Shown: one piece after another, positions 5,234-12,401 of the stretch
How positions within the stretch are numbered: the first letter of the stretch is position 1
Layout of the letters: each line of letters opens with the position of its first letter
Assembly (NCBI GenBank): GCA_964556075.1
Contig: CAZKUV010000021.1
Coordinates: 1-12,809 of the forward strand
DNA: 12,809 nucleotides
Reading direction: 5' to 3'
DNA from: JAUIHN01 sp964556075
GTDB lineage: Bacteria > Patescibacteriota > Saccharimonadia > Saccharimonadales > Saccharimonadaceae
Notes under the pieces: generated by a model
Told to the model about the DNA's origin: nothing
The model's database searches: none
The model's input: only the letters and a program-made list of their open reading frames with translations
Position numbers and translations under genes: made by a program

Positions 5234-7462
5234 ATGGACAATCTAAAAACAGACACGTATTGGTATCGCCGTTTGTCACACTTGGCGATAGGATTATCGG
5301 TTTTCACGGTACTCTTTTTCGCGTACTCTCGGTTTCTGTCCGGCGATACTCTTGACGCGTCACTAACCGTCGGTGTCGTGCCGGCGCTGCTCGCTGGAGT
5401 CACGCTCGTGCTTGGTGTTTTTTCACTACTCCCCATTTCCGAACGACTCCAATCCGTCCTACCGCCCGTGACTCAAGCACTCCTGCTTCTAAGTGTCGCG
5501 GCTCTTATCTACACGACCGGTGGACTGTACTCGCCGCTGCTCGCCATGTGGATTCCAGCCGTCTTGTTCGCGGGCGCGTTCGGGCTACCCGGACTGGTGC
5601 TCGCTGCCATCGTGCCGCTAACGTATAGCGTCTGGCTGTCTCTGACGAGCATGCTCACTTTCACGACCGGGCTTACCGCACTGGTCGTCGGCGCTATCCC
5701 GCTAGTTGTCAGCTACCTGCTGTTCTCACGACACACTGAGTCAACCCAAGCTCCCGAAAGCCCGTACGGCGACGTCTCGATGCGCCTCAACCGCATCTCC
5801 GACAAGGCTGAGATTGTTATAAACGCCATCACCAACGGGGTTATCGCGCTCGATCGAGACGGCATCATCCAGCTTATTAATCCGGCGGCGCAGCGGCTCA
5901 TCGGCTGGGAGAGTAGCGACGCTCTCAGACTAGACTATAAATCGGTCCTACGACTCGAAGACGAGCACTCGAACGAAGTCACCCCGGCGACCGACCCCAT
6001 CCTCCAAGTGCTCACCACCAACGAAGAGGTTCGCACCGAAGAGCTTCGTCTCATCACCCGATCAGGCAAGAAGATGGACATTTCGCTGGTCGCTTCACCG
6101 GTAGGACAGCCTGGATCGGGCGCCATCATTGTGTTCGCCGACATTACTAAAGAGAAAAAGGAAGAACGGGACCAGGCGGAGTTTATCAGTACCGCCAGCC
6201 ATGAAATGCGTACCCCGGTCGCGTCGATCGAAGGGTACCTCGGGCTGGCGCTCAATCCCGCGACTGCCCAAATCGACGACAAAGCCAGGCTCTACATCTC
6301 TAAAGCCCAGGAAGTCGCCCAGCACCTCGGTCGACTCTTCCAAGATCTCCTCGACATCACCAAGGCAGAAGACGGCCGTCTGTCAAACAATCCGCGCGCC
6401 GTCGAAGTCGTTAGTTTCGTCAAAGATGTGGTCGAAGGGCTGCGTCCCCAGGCGGAATCAAAAGGCCTTATATTGGTATACAAACCGGTCCCTGAAGACA
6501 TCTCCGATGACAAAACCGATCGCCGCCTCTACCCGGTCTACTACGCCAACGTCGATAATGACCACCTCCGTGAAATCGTTGCCAACCTGATTGAAAATGC
6601 CATCAAGTACACCAAGCAGGGAACCGTCTCGGTCGACATCACCGGTGATGAGAAACAGATTCAAATCAGCGTCCAGGATACGGGAATCGGCATTCCGGCC
6701 GAAGACCTACCGCACCTCTTCCAGAAATTCTACCGAGTCGACAACAGCGATACCCGTGAAATCGGGGGTACCGGACTAGGGCTGTATCTCACGAGGCGCC
6801 TAGCCGAAGCCATGGACGGACGGGTCTGGGCGGAAAGCCAGCAGGGAATCGGCAGCACCTTCTATTTGTCCATCCCGCGTATCAGCCACCAAGAGGCGAT
6901 GCACCTCATCGAAACACTCGACGAGGAACCGAACTTGCCGGAGATAAGTCCAGCAGTGAGCGGTCTTCAGGTCCCCGCTCCTGAGAATCCAGGCATCCCG
7001 CCAACCGCGTCCATACCGACGCCACAACCAGCGATACCATCGACGCCGCCAATGCCTTCGCCAGCCATGCCTCCACAACCTCAGCCAAATCCGCAATTCC
7101 AGCCGCAACCAGCGCCAGTGGCACCGAGTGGCCCGCAATCACCGTTTGGGGCAACTCCGATGCAGCAGCCGACGCCACAACCAAACCAACCGCAGACCCC
7201 GCAGCCCACGCCGGCCGGAGCGGCCCCGGCGCCACCTCCAGAAATCTTTGCGGCCAGCGGAGGGGTCTTTGTCAGTCCACCTCCCGAGGTTATCGCGTCG
7301 CAGCTAGCTAACAGCGTACGACCGCAACCCGCTCAGGCGCAGCATCCCCAGCAGCAGCCGCCAGCAGCGCAACCCGGTGGACCGACCCTCGCGTCCATCG
7401 AGCAAAACCCTCATCCATACTTGAGACGACCGGTCAACGCGAAAAATGAAAATCAAACATAA
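5234..7462 (+). CDS. membrane PAS histidine kinase with Pro/Gln-rich C-terminal tail
   Basis: A 742-aa sensor kinase. Residues 14-165 form about six transmembrane helices with almost no extracellular domain, so it probably senses something in or near the membrane. A PAS domain (about 190-305) follows. The HisKA domain has the phospho-acceptor His323 in Ser-His-Glu-Met-Arg-Thr-Pro. The HATPase_c domain shows the N box (Asn455), G1 box Asp-Thr-Gly-Ile-Gly-Ile-Pro (482-488), F box (Phe496-Phe499) and G2 box (511-516). All catalytic residues are present. The kinase core ends near 550. The remaining ~190 residues are Pro/Gln/Ala-rich and disordered-looking, with islands around Val-Phe-Val-Ser-Pro-Pro-Pro-Glu-Val-Ile and at the extreme C-terminus. 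Such tails are not part of the WalK/PhoR-like kinases it otherwise resembles. The partner regulator starts 45 bases downstream. The signal is unknown. Confidence 0.95.
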   Translation: MDNLKTDTYWYRRLSHLAIGLSVFTVLFFAYSRFLSGDTLDASLTVGVVPALLAGVTLVLGVFSLLPISERLQSVLPPVTQALLLLSVAALIYTTGGLYSPLLAMWIPAVLFAGAFGLPGLVLAAIVPLTYSVWLSLTSMLTFTTGLTALVVGAIPLVVSYLLFSRHTESTQAPESPYGDVSMRLNRISDKAEIVINAITNGVIALDRDGIIQLINPAAQRLIGWESSDALRLDYKSVLRLEDEHSNEVTPATDPILQVLTTNEEVRTEELRLITRSGKKMDISLVASPVGQPGSGAIIVFADITKEKKEERDQAEFISTASHEMRTPVASIEGYLGLALNPATAQIDDKARLYISKAQEVAQHLGRLFQDLLDITKAEDGRLSNNPRAVEVVSFVKDVVEGLRPQAESKGLILVYKPVPEDISDDKTDRRLYPVYYANVDNDHLREIVANLIENAIKYTKQGTVSVDITGDEKQIQISVQDTGIGIPAEDLPHLFQKFYRVDNSDTREIGGTGLGLYLTRRLAEAMDGRVWAESQQGIGSTFYLSIPRISHQEAMHLIETLDEEPNLPEISPAVSGLQVPAPENPGIPPTASIPTPQPAIPSTPPMPSPAMPPQPQPNPQFQPQPAPVAPSGPQSPFGATPMQQPTPQPNQPQTPQPTPAGAAPAPPPEIFAASGGVFVSPPPEVIASQLANSVRPQPAQAQHPQQQPPAAQPGGPTLASIEQNPHPYLRRPVNAKNENQT

Positions 7463-7491
7463 GAAGTATGGTATTTTAAGTATAGCTTAGC

Positions 7492-7507
7492 TACAATAGG
7501 GGATAAC
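7492..7507 (+). promoter_or_regulatory. possible -10 and SD-like site before the response regulator
   Basis: TACAAT (7492-7497) is followed by AGGGG (7498-7502), five bases before the ATG at 7508. The regulator may be read from the kinase transcript using the AGGGG as a weak ribosome site, or from its own promoter with a very short leader. The -35 is poor. Confidence 0.4.
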
Positions 7508-8653
7508 ATGACTAAAATACTGCTTGTAGAAGACGATAAAAGCCTAAGAGAGATTTACGGCGTCCGTTTGCTTGCTGAAGGGTATGATATCGTGTCGGCG
7601 GGAGACGGTGAAGAAGCCCTCGCGATGGCTATCAAAGAGCGTCCGCAGCTGATTATCAGCGATGTCATGATGCCGAAAATCAGTGGCTTTGACATGCTCG
7701 ACATCCTGCGCTCGACCACCGAAACCAAAGACATCAAAGTAATCATGATGACCGCGCTCAGCAGCGAGGACCAACGCGAACGAGGCGAATCCCTCGGCGC
7801 TGATCGCTATCTGGTTAAATCCCAGGTCGGGATCGAAGATGTGGTTCGAACCGTCCACGAAGTTCTCGGTGACGCCCCGGTAGCAACTCCTGGCGGCAAT
7901 GTCTTCGCGCAACCAACCGGTCCGCGCACCAGTGTTCCTGTCGCCCCTCGGACTGGGGCAGGGCAGCCAGCCCAACCGCAAACTACCCCTGAAGCGCCCG
8001 TTAGCGGTGCGCAGCAACCTTCTCAGCCTTCTCAAGCGCCGCAACCAACGCAGCCAGCTCAGACAACTCCGGCGCCTCAGCCGCCACGACCAGCCGGACC
8101 GCAACCGTCAACACCGACCCCGCCGCAGGGACAACCAGCCCCATCGTTTTCAACGCAGACAGCCCAAGCAAGCTATCTCACCGGCAGTATTTCAAAGAAC
8201 ACGACACCGCCACGAGAGACCAGCCTTCCGCAGCCAACCGCGCCATTTTCAACCGATCGCCCAGCCGGACTTGGCGACCGCATCATCCATCCTATCGACA
8301 AAAACGAGGGAGGGAACGATATCAACAGCCTGATGGCGAAAGAACTCGAGAACGCTGACGCCGCGCAGCCGCAAGCGCCACAGCCTTCAACTCCGCCAAC
8401 GCCTCAGCCGCCGCAGCCAGAGCAACCATCGCAAGCCCCTAGACCGCCGCAGCCAGCTCAGGCAGCTCCAGCGCCACAGCCACAACAACCCCAGCAACCC
8501 GCTTCATCGGTACCACAGCAGTCAGGCGCTATCGCGTTCCCGCCGCCACCTCCACCGCCGCCTCCAGCGCCACAGGCACCCAAGCCAGACTTGAAGTTTG
8601 AAGAAACGCCGATGCAGCAGAATCCGCCCGCATCCGAGCAGCAGTCTTCTTAG
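7508..8653 (+). CDS. receiver-only response regulator with 260-residue Pro/Gln-rich tail
   Basis: A 381-aa protein. Residues 1-122 are a complete receiver (REC) domain: acidic pocket Asp9/Asp10, phospho-acceptor Asp52 in Ser-Asp-Val-Met-Met-Pro, Thr82 and Lys104. No DNA-binding or enzymatic output domain follows. Residues 123-381 are dominated by Pro, Gln, Ala and Ser, with repeats such as Gln-Pro-Ala-Gln, and a run of nine prolines at 345-353. One island of ordinary composition (about 254-283, Gly-Leu-Gly-Asp-Arg-Ile-Ile-His-Pro-Ile-Asp) and the C-terminal Lys-Phe-Glu-Glu-Thr-Pro-Met-Gln-Gln look like conserved interaction motifs. The kinase directly upstream has a similar tail containing the same Thr-Pro-Met-Gln-Gln. 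It is the probable phosphorylation target of that kinase. The output is unknown: protein-protein signalling or assembly is more likely than promoter binding. Confidence 0.93.
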   Translation: MTKILLVEDDKSLREIYGVRLLAEGYDIVSAGDGEEALAMAIKERPQLIISDVMMPKISGFDMLDILRSTTETKDIKVIMMTALSSEDQRERGESLGADRYLVKSQVGIEDVVRTVHEVLGDAPVATPGGNVFAQPTGPRTSVPVAPRTGAGQPAQPQTTPEAPVSGAQQPSQPSQAPQPTQPAQTTPAPQPPRPAGPQPSTPTPPQGQPAPSFSTQTAQASYLTGSISKNTTPPRETSLPQPTAPFSTDRPAGLGDRIIHPIDKNEGGNDINSLMAKELENADAAQPQAPQPSTPPTPQPPQPEQPSQAPRPPQPAQAAPAPQPQQPQQPASSVPQQSGAIAFPPPPPPPPPAPQAPKPDLKFEETPMQQNPPASEQQSS

Positions 8654-8669
8654 TATCGCTTCGACCCTG

Positions 8670-8675
8670 TATAGT
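8670..8675 (+). promoter_or_regulatory. -10 box of the pseudouridine synthase gene
   Basis: TATAGT (5 of 6) lies 17 bases after the regulator's stop codon and exactly six bases before ATG 8682. This decides the start over an upstream in-frame ATG at 8598, which lies inside the regulator gene. TTCTTA (8647-8652) is a weak -35. Confidence 0.65.
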
Positions 8676-8681
8676 ACTACT

Positions 8682-9389
8682 ATGACCATGGATACGAGCA
8701 GCGGCGAAAGCCGTCTTAACAAATACCTAGCGCTTCAGCTAGGTATTTCTCGGCGCGAAGCGGATTCGTACATCGAGCAGGGAAGAGTCCGGGTTAATTC
8801 CCAGGTAGCTCATCTCGGCTCAAGAGTAAGGCCAGAGGATACTGTCGAAGTTGACGGGCATCTGCTCGGAGAAAAACAGGAGTATATCTACATTGCTTTT
8901 CATAAGCCGGTTGGCTATGTCTCATCACGCCGCGCCCAGGGAGATGCGCCGACACTATACGACCTCCTGCCACGTAAGCTGCACATGCTCAAGCCTGTTG
9001 GTCGCCTCGATAAAGACAGCTCGGGAATACTCTTACTCACCAACGACGGCGACTTCGCGTACCAGATGACGCATCCGAAATTCCATAAGATTAAGATCTA
9101 CGAGATCGAGCTCGATCAGCCGCTCCAGCCTTTGCACCAGCAGATGATAAGCGACTTCGGCGTCCAACTTGAAGACGGCCCTAGCAAATTCCTCATCGAA
9201 AAACTACCTGATGAAAAGACTGACAAGATTACATATCGGGTCACCATGAGCGAAGGTCGCAATCGCCAAATACGTCGGACGTTTCGAGCACTTGGCTACT
9301 CCGTCACCAAACTCCACCGTACCCATTTCGGTTCGTATGCGCTTGGTGATATGCCGCCCGGATCGTACGAGCGGGTCACTATAGCATAA
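8682..9389 (+). CDS. RsuA/RluB/RluF-family 16S/23S rRNA pseudouridine synthase
   Basis: A 235-aa enzyme from the chosen start. An N-terminal S4 RNA-binding domain (about 10-60; Arg-Leu-Asn-Lys-Tyr-Leu then Ser-Arg-Arg-Glu-Ala-Asp) precedes the pseudouridine synthase fold. The motif Gly-Arg-Leu-Asp carries the catalytic Asp110, followed by Ser-Ser-Gly-Ile-Leu-Leu-Leu-Thr-Asn-Asp-Gly. Glu-Gly-Arg-Asn-Arg-Gln-Ile-Arg-Arg near 205-215 is the conserved C-terminal motif of this subfamily. It isomerises a uridine in ribosomal RNA. The subfamily is clear, but RluB (23S U2605), RluF and RsuA cannot be separated safely here, so no symbol is given. The start at 8682 is preferred because the S4 domain begins directly after it and the -10 box fits; the ATG at 8688 is also possible. 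Confidence 0.92.
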   Translation: MTMDTSSGESRLNKYLALQLGISRREADSYIEQGRVRVNSQVAHLGSRVRPEDTVEVDGHLLGEKQEYIYIAFHKPVGYVSSRRAQGDAPTLYDLLPRKLHMLKPVGRLDKDSSGILLLTNDGDFAYQMTHPKFHKIKIYEIELDQPLQPLHQQMISDFGVQLEDGPSKFLIEKLPDEKTDKITYRVTMSEGRNRQIRRTFRALGYSVTKLHRTHFGSYALGDMPPGSYERVTIA

Positions 9390-9441
9390 ATGGTATACGC
9401 TTCTGTTATCTAGAGGAGCGGTTTATTTTCATCGTAGATTA

Positions 9442-9450
9442 TGGCATAAT
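9442..9450 (+). promoter_or_regulatory. extended -10 promoter of the 209-aa gene
   Basis: TGG-CATAAT (9442-9450) ends seven bases before the ATG at 9458. The leader would be about one base, with no SD. The -35 is weak, as expected with an extended -10. Confidence 0.6.
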
Positions 9451-9457
9451 ATATTTT

Positions 9458-10087
9458 ATGGAACGATTCCGGTCCGATGATTCCCGCGAGCTGTTCGCCG
9501 AGGTTCTCCGCTTCACCCGGCATGCCTTACGGTATCCCCCCGAAGAAGCAGTCAGCCGTGCTAACAACCTCAAAGGCAGCGACGCTCCAAACACCCCCGT
9601 ATCAACGTCGGATGCCATTGGTACGTCTGTCGAAAGGGAGCTCGGACTCGGCGACGAGCTTGACGAGAGCAACGGCCGCATGTTCTTAGGAGCGGCGCTT
9701 TTGGATACTTTTCGGATTATGGAAGTGATTGCGAAGAAGTACCCAAATCTTCCTGACGAAACGATCGAGGAAGCCATGTCCTGCCCCGAGACCATCGATA
9801 CCATCGCGCTGCTGGCGCTACGCTCTGACGAGGAGCTCAGTCCGTATATTATGAACAGGCTGCCTGAGACGGCAGAGATAACTCCAGATCCTTCACTCAT
9901 TCTGACGCGCACCGATGACCTTGAGATAGACAATATTGGCTGCCCGGCTGCCGGCTATGTCGCGACCGACGAACACGAAGGACACATAAGCCCGCTCCCC
10001 GTTTTCAAGGCGCTCATTCCTTGGGCAACAAAGGTTCATCTTCTGTCGGACGAATGGCGCGAGCTAAGAGAAAAGCTCGAAAAGTAG
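9458..10087 (+). CDS. unrecognised 209-aa acidic protein
   Basis: I do not recognise a family. The protein is soluble, strongly acidic and mostly helical, with no signal peptide or transmembrane segment. Segments in order: an N-terminal amphipathic region (Leu-Phe-Ala-Glu-Val-Leu-Arg-Phe-Thr-Arg, about 12-21), a polar linker (38-72), a helical core (about 75-130), a polar beta-like part (135-185), and a C-terminal Trp-Arg-Glu-Leu-Arg-Glu-Lys-Leu helix. It has two cysteines, Cys-Pro in each case, with no metal-site pattern. It starts right at an extended -10 promoter and stops 26 bases before der, whose promoter overlaps this gap. Its place between an rRNA-modifying enzyme and der hints at, but does not show, a ribosome-related role. 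Confidence 0.78.
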   Translation: MERFRSDDSRELFAEVLRFTRHALRYPPEEAVSRANNLKGSDAPNTPVSTSDAIGTSVERELGLGDELDESNGRMFLGAALLDTFRIMEVIAKKYPNLPDETIEEAMSCPETIDTIALLALRSDEELSPYIMNRLPETAEITPDPSLILTRTDDLEIDNIGCPAAGYVATDEHEGHISPLPVFKALIPWATKVHLLSDEWRELREKLEK

Positions 10088-10096
10088 TGCCACCTC

Positions 10097-10105
10097 TGGT
10101 ATAAT
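10097..10105 (+). promoter_or_regulatory. der promoter, extended -10
   Basis: TGG-TATAAT (10097-10105), a perfect extended -10, ends eight bases before ATG 10114. TCGAAA (10077-10082, 4 of 6) is a -35 at 17-base spacing, inside the previous gene. The predicted leader is about two bases. Confidence 0.75.
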
Positions 10106-10113
10106 AAAACTTT

Positions 10114-11478
10114 ATGGCATTATCACTTCCAAGCGTCGCCATTATCGGGCAGACCAATGTCGGCAAAAGCTCACTGTTCAATCGCCTCGTAAACGCACAG
10201 CAGGCGATTGTTGCTCGTGAGGCCGGTACGACGCGCGACAGCGTCATAGGCAAGGTTCGCCACGGCGAGCACGCCTTCTGGCTGGTCGATACGGCTGGCG
10301 TCAAGGATCCGGAAGACGACTTCGAAGCTACAATCCAGGAGCAGATCGAAGAAGCCGTCGAGTTATCCGACGTCATCATCGTCGCCCTCGATAGCACGCT
10401 GTACCCGAGCGACGAGGACCGCATGGTTACCAAAAAAGCCTTACGCTCGAAAAAGCCGGTTATTCTCGTGCTTAATAAGACCGACCTCAAGGGCAGCCTT
10501 CCGGACGACGAGTTCCGCCGCCTCGGCGTCACAACCATCGTCCGCACCAGCGCCGAGCATAACGTCGGTATCGACACGCTACTGGATGAAATCTCCGCGC
10601 ACATTCCGCCCACCAAGGATGAAGAGCCAGATGACATCCTCAGAATCGCGCTGATTGGACGTCCGAACGTCGGCAAATCCAGCCTCTTTAACGTGCTCGC
10701 CGGAAAACAACAAGCGATTGTCGGCAACCTCGCGGGCACGACGCGAGACATCAATAGGGTGCAGGTTCGCTACCAAGGCAGAACTCTCGAGCTCCTCGAC
10801 ACCGCCGGTATCCGCCGCCAAGGCAAGCAAGAAGTCGGTATTGAGAAGTTCAGCGTGCTAAGAACCCTGCAAGCCATCGAGGAAGCCGACATTTGCTTCC
10901 TACTTATTGACGTCACCGAGCTTAATACCGCGCTCGACCAACGACTGGCCGGCATTATCGCCGAGGCAGGCAAGGGCATGGTATTGGTGGTCAGCAAGTG
11001 GGACATCGCTGAGAACCGCGACGCCTATACCCGAGACGCGCTTGCGCCGCAGATCAGCAACGCTTTCGATTTCGTACCATGGGTACCGCTCATCTTCACC
11101 AGCAGTGCGACCGGACAAAATGTTACCAAACTCTACGACCTCGCCCTCGACATCGACGCCAGACGAAAGCAACCGACGAAGACAAGAGTGCTCAACGACC
11201 TTCTGCAAAACGCGATACGCAAGCATCCGCCAGCAGGGCTCAAGAACACTCATCCGAAGCTTCGCTACATGGTACAGACCGACACGTCTCCTCCATGGTT
11301 CGTCATCTACGGCAGCAACTTAAAGCACCTTCACTGGAGCTACAAGCGCTACCTCGAGCGACTGCTTCGAGAGACCTACGATTACTCCGGTACGCCAATC
11401 AAGTTCAGCTTCCGGGACGAAAAGCAGATCAAAGCGAATCGTCTCAAAGAAGAGGAGCGAGACAAACTCGCCCCTTAG
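10114..11478 (+). CDS. der: ribosome-assembly GTPase Der (EngA)
   Basis: A 454-aa protein with the tandem GTPase layout unique to Der. Domain 1: P-loop Gly-Gln-Thr-Asn-Val-Gly-Lys-Ser (12-19), Asp-Thr-Ala-Gly at 59-62, Asn-Lys-Thr-Asp at 121-124. Domain 2: Gly-Arg-Pro-Asn-Val-Gly-Lys-Ser (182-189), Asp-Thr-Ala-Gly at 229-232, and Ser-Lys-Trp-Asp at 294-297 as the G4 motif. The C-terminal KH-like domain (about 350-440) ends in a basic tail. Der binds the 50S precursor and is needed for late large-subunit assembly. Both GTPase sites look intact. The first P-loop has Gln-Thr where Arg-Pro is usual, a mild change. It is followed 21 bases later by pth, which has its own promoter in the gap. Confidence 0.97.
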   Translation: MALSLPSVAIIGQTNVGKSSLFNRLVNAQQAIVAREAGTTRDSVIGKVRHGEHAFWLVDTAGVKDPEDDFEATIQEQIEEAVELSDVIIVALDSTLYPSDEDRMVTKKALRSKKPVILVLNKTDLKGSLPDDEFRRLGVTTIVRTSAEHNVGIDTLLDEISAHIPPTKDEEPDDILRIALIGRPNVGKSSLFNVLAGKQQAIVGNLAGTTRDINRVQVRYQGRTLELLDTAGIRRQGKQEVGIEKFSVLRTLQAIEEADICFLLIDVTELNTALDQRLAGIIAEAGKGMVLVVSKWDIAENRDAYTRDALAPQISNAFDFVPWVPLIFTSSATGQNVTKLYDLALDIDARRKQPTKTRVLNDLLQNAIRKHPPAGLKNTHPKLRYMVQTDTSPPWFVIYGSNLKHLHWSYKRYLERLLRETYDYSGTPIKFSFRDEKQIKANRLKEEERDKLAP

Positions 11479-11482
11479 TATC

Positions 11483-11491
11483 TGGTATAGT
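11483..11491 (+). promoter_or_regulatory. pth promoter, extended -10
   Basis: TGG-TATAGT (11483-11491) lies in the 21-base gap after der and ends eight bases before ATG 11500. No clear -35 is seen. It has the same leaderless geometry as der and allows pth to be expressed apart from der. Confidence 0.65.
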
Positions 11492-11499
11492 ACAGACAT

Positions 11500-12063
11500 A
11501 TGAAACTCATTTTCGGACTCGGCAATCCCGGCAGCGACTACGCTGGCACCAGGCATAATACCGGATTCATCGTGCTCGACGCGCTCGCCAAAGAAACTGG
11601 TATCAGCTTCTCTGAGAGACCGAAGTTCAGCGCCTACGTAGCCGAGCTGCCGCGTCAAGACGACAAGGTGCTACTCGTAAAGCCGACCACGTATTACAAC
11701 AATGTCGGCGCGTCGGCGCGCAGCCTGATTGACTTTTACAAACTATCGGCCGCACACGACATCCTCGTCATTCATGACGACCTAGCATTACCGCTAGGCA
11801 CACTCCGTATCCGACGCAAGGGAAGCGACGCTGGAAACAACGGTATCAAATCGCTCAGTAGTCACCTCGGTGACGCGTACGCCCGCCTGAGAATCGGGAT
11901 TGCCCGCACCCCTCGCACCAATGACGACGCCTCGTACGTCCTCAGTCGATTCAGCGAAGCGGAGAGGAAGATAGTAAAAGAGGCTATCATACCAAAAAGT
12001 CACGAACTCATCCGAGACTTTATTCGGGACGAATTAGAAGAGACGAGCTTCACAGTACGTTAG
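11500..12063 (+). CDS. pth: peptidyl-tRNA hydrolase
   Basis: A 187-aa protein of usual Pth length. It releases stalled peptides from peptidyl-tRNA so that tRNA can be reused. Visible motifs: Gly-Leu-Gly-Asn-Pro-Gly at 6-11 (substrate Asn9), the catalytic His19 in Thr-Arg-His-Asn-Thr-Gly-Phe, Lys-Pro-Thr-Thr-Tyr-Tyr-Asn-Asn with the conserved Asn, and His-Asp-Asp at 92-94. One key position differs: the usual Gly-Gly-His-Asn-Gly loop reads Ala-Gly-Asn-Asn-Gly (111-115), so Asn113 replaces the His that helps bind substrate in E. coli Pth. Everything else argues for an active enzyme. It sits next to der, a pairing that makes sense for translation upkeep. Confidence 0.95.
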   Translation: MKLIFGLGNPGSDYAGTRHNTGFIVLDALAKETGISFSERPKFSAYVAELPRQDDKVLLVKPTTYYNNVGASARSLIDFYKLSAAHDILVIHDDLALPLGTLRIRRKGSDAGNNGIKSLSSHLGDAYARLRIGIARTPRTNDDASYVLSRFSEAERKIVKEAIIPKSHELIRDFIRDELEETSFTVR

Positions 12064-12401
12064 CCGCGGGTAAAGCATACGGTAATACGGGATATCGTCT
12101 TTGGTTATAGATGCAAGCCGAAACTAACAGCAAAACCGGAGTTATGCCCGTAGCGTCTTATCGTAAGCGCTCCTAGCGGCGAGCCACCGAGCCACTTCCT
12201 GCCCGCATCATTCGCTACAGCGGTGTATTCGCACATAAAGTACCTTGGACCATCGAGACGGAGAGCATACTACCAATAACACATGGTACGCCTACGCATA
12301 ATTGACTTTTTTCCATACGTATGTCAAAATCCAGCTAGCTTTCACCCCTGTCAGGGTTGGCAACCGGGTAGGAAGTGTACGTTTTTTCAAGAGGTGGTTC
12401 T
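12064..12401. other. gene-free region with candidate promoter and structured leader
   Basis: No convincing gene lies in these 338 bases. Present are CCGCGG just after pth, a nested pairing at 12086-12152, a tandem duplication of CGAGCCAC (12180-12187 and 12188-12195), a promoter at 12302-12330, and small hairpins in the stretch after it. A 46-codon frame (12283-12423) runs across the end and is treated as doubtful. No tRNA or T-tailed terminator was found after pth. Confidence 0.5.
12302..12330 (+). promoter_or_regulatory. promoter of the partial gene at 12402
   Basis: TTGACT (12302-12307), a 17-base spacer and CAAAAT (12325-12330, 4 of 6). Transcription would start near 12337, giving a leader of about 65 bases. 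This is unlike most genes in the window, which appear to have almost none. Confidence 0.45.

Noticed and set aside
7544..8104. Open frame of 186 codons on the minus strand with Arg/Trp/Leu repeats
   Set aside because: It is the complement of the response regulator and its Pro/Gln codons; composition is an artefact of that repeat.
7990..8520. Repetitive DNA that might suggest a CRISPR array or satellite
   Set aside because: The repeats are irregular Pro/Gln/Ala codons within an intact frame; there are no constant spacers or palindromic repeats.
8598..8681. Upstream ATG extending the pseudouridine synthase by 28 codons
   Set aside because: It would overlap the regulator by 56 bases and add a non-conserved Arg/Ser-rich stretch. 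The -10 box and the S4 domain start support 8682.
10014..10754. Long open frame of 246 codons on the minus strand
   Set aside because: It is antisense to der, whose motifs are unmistakable. The product is Ser/Arg-rich without any motif, typical of the mirror of a GC-rich gene.
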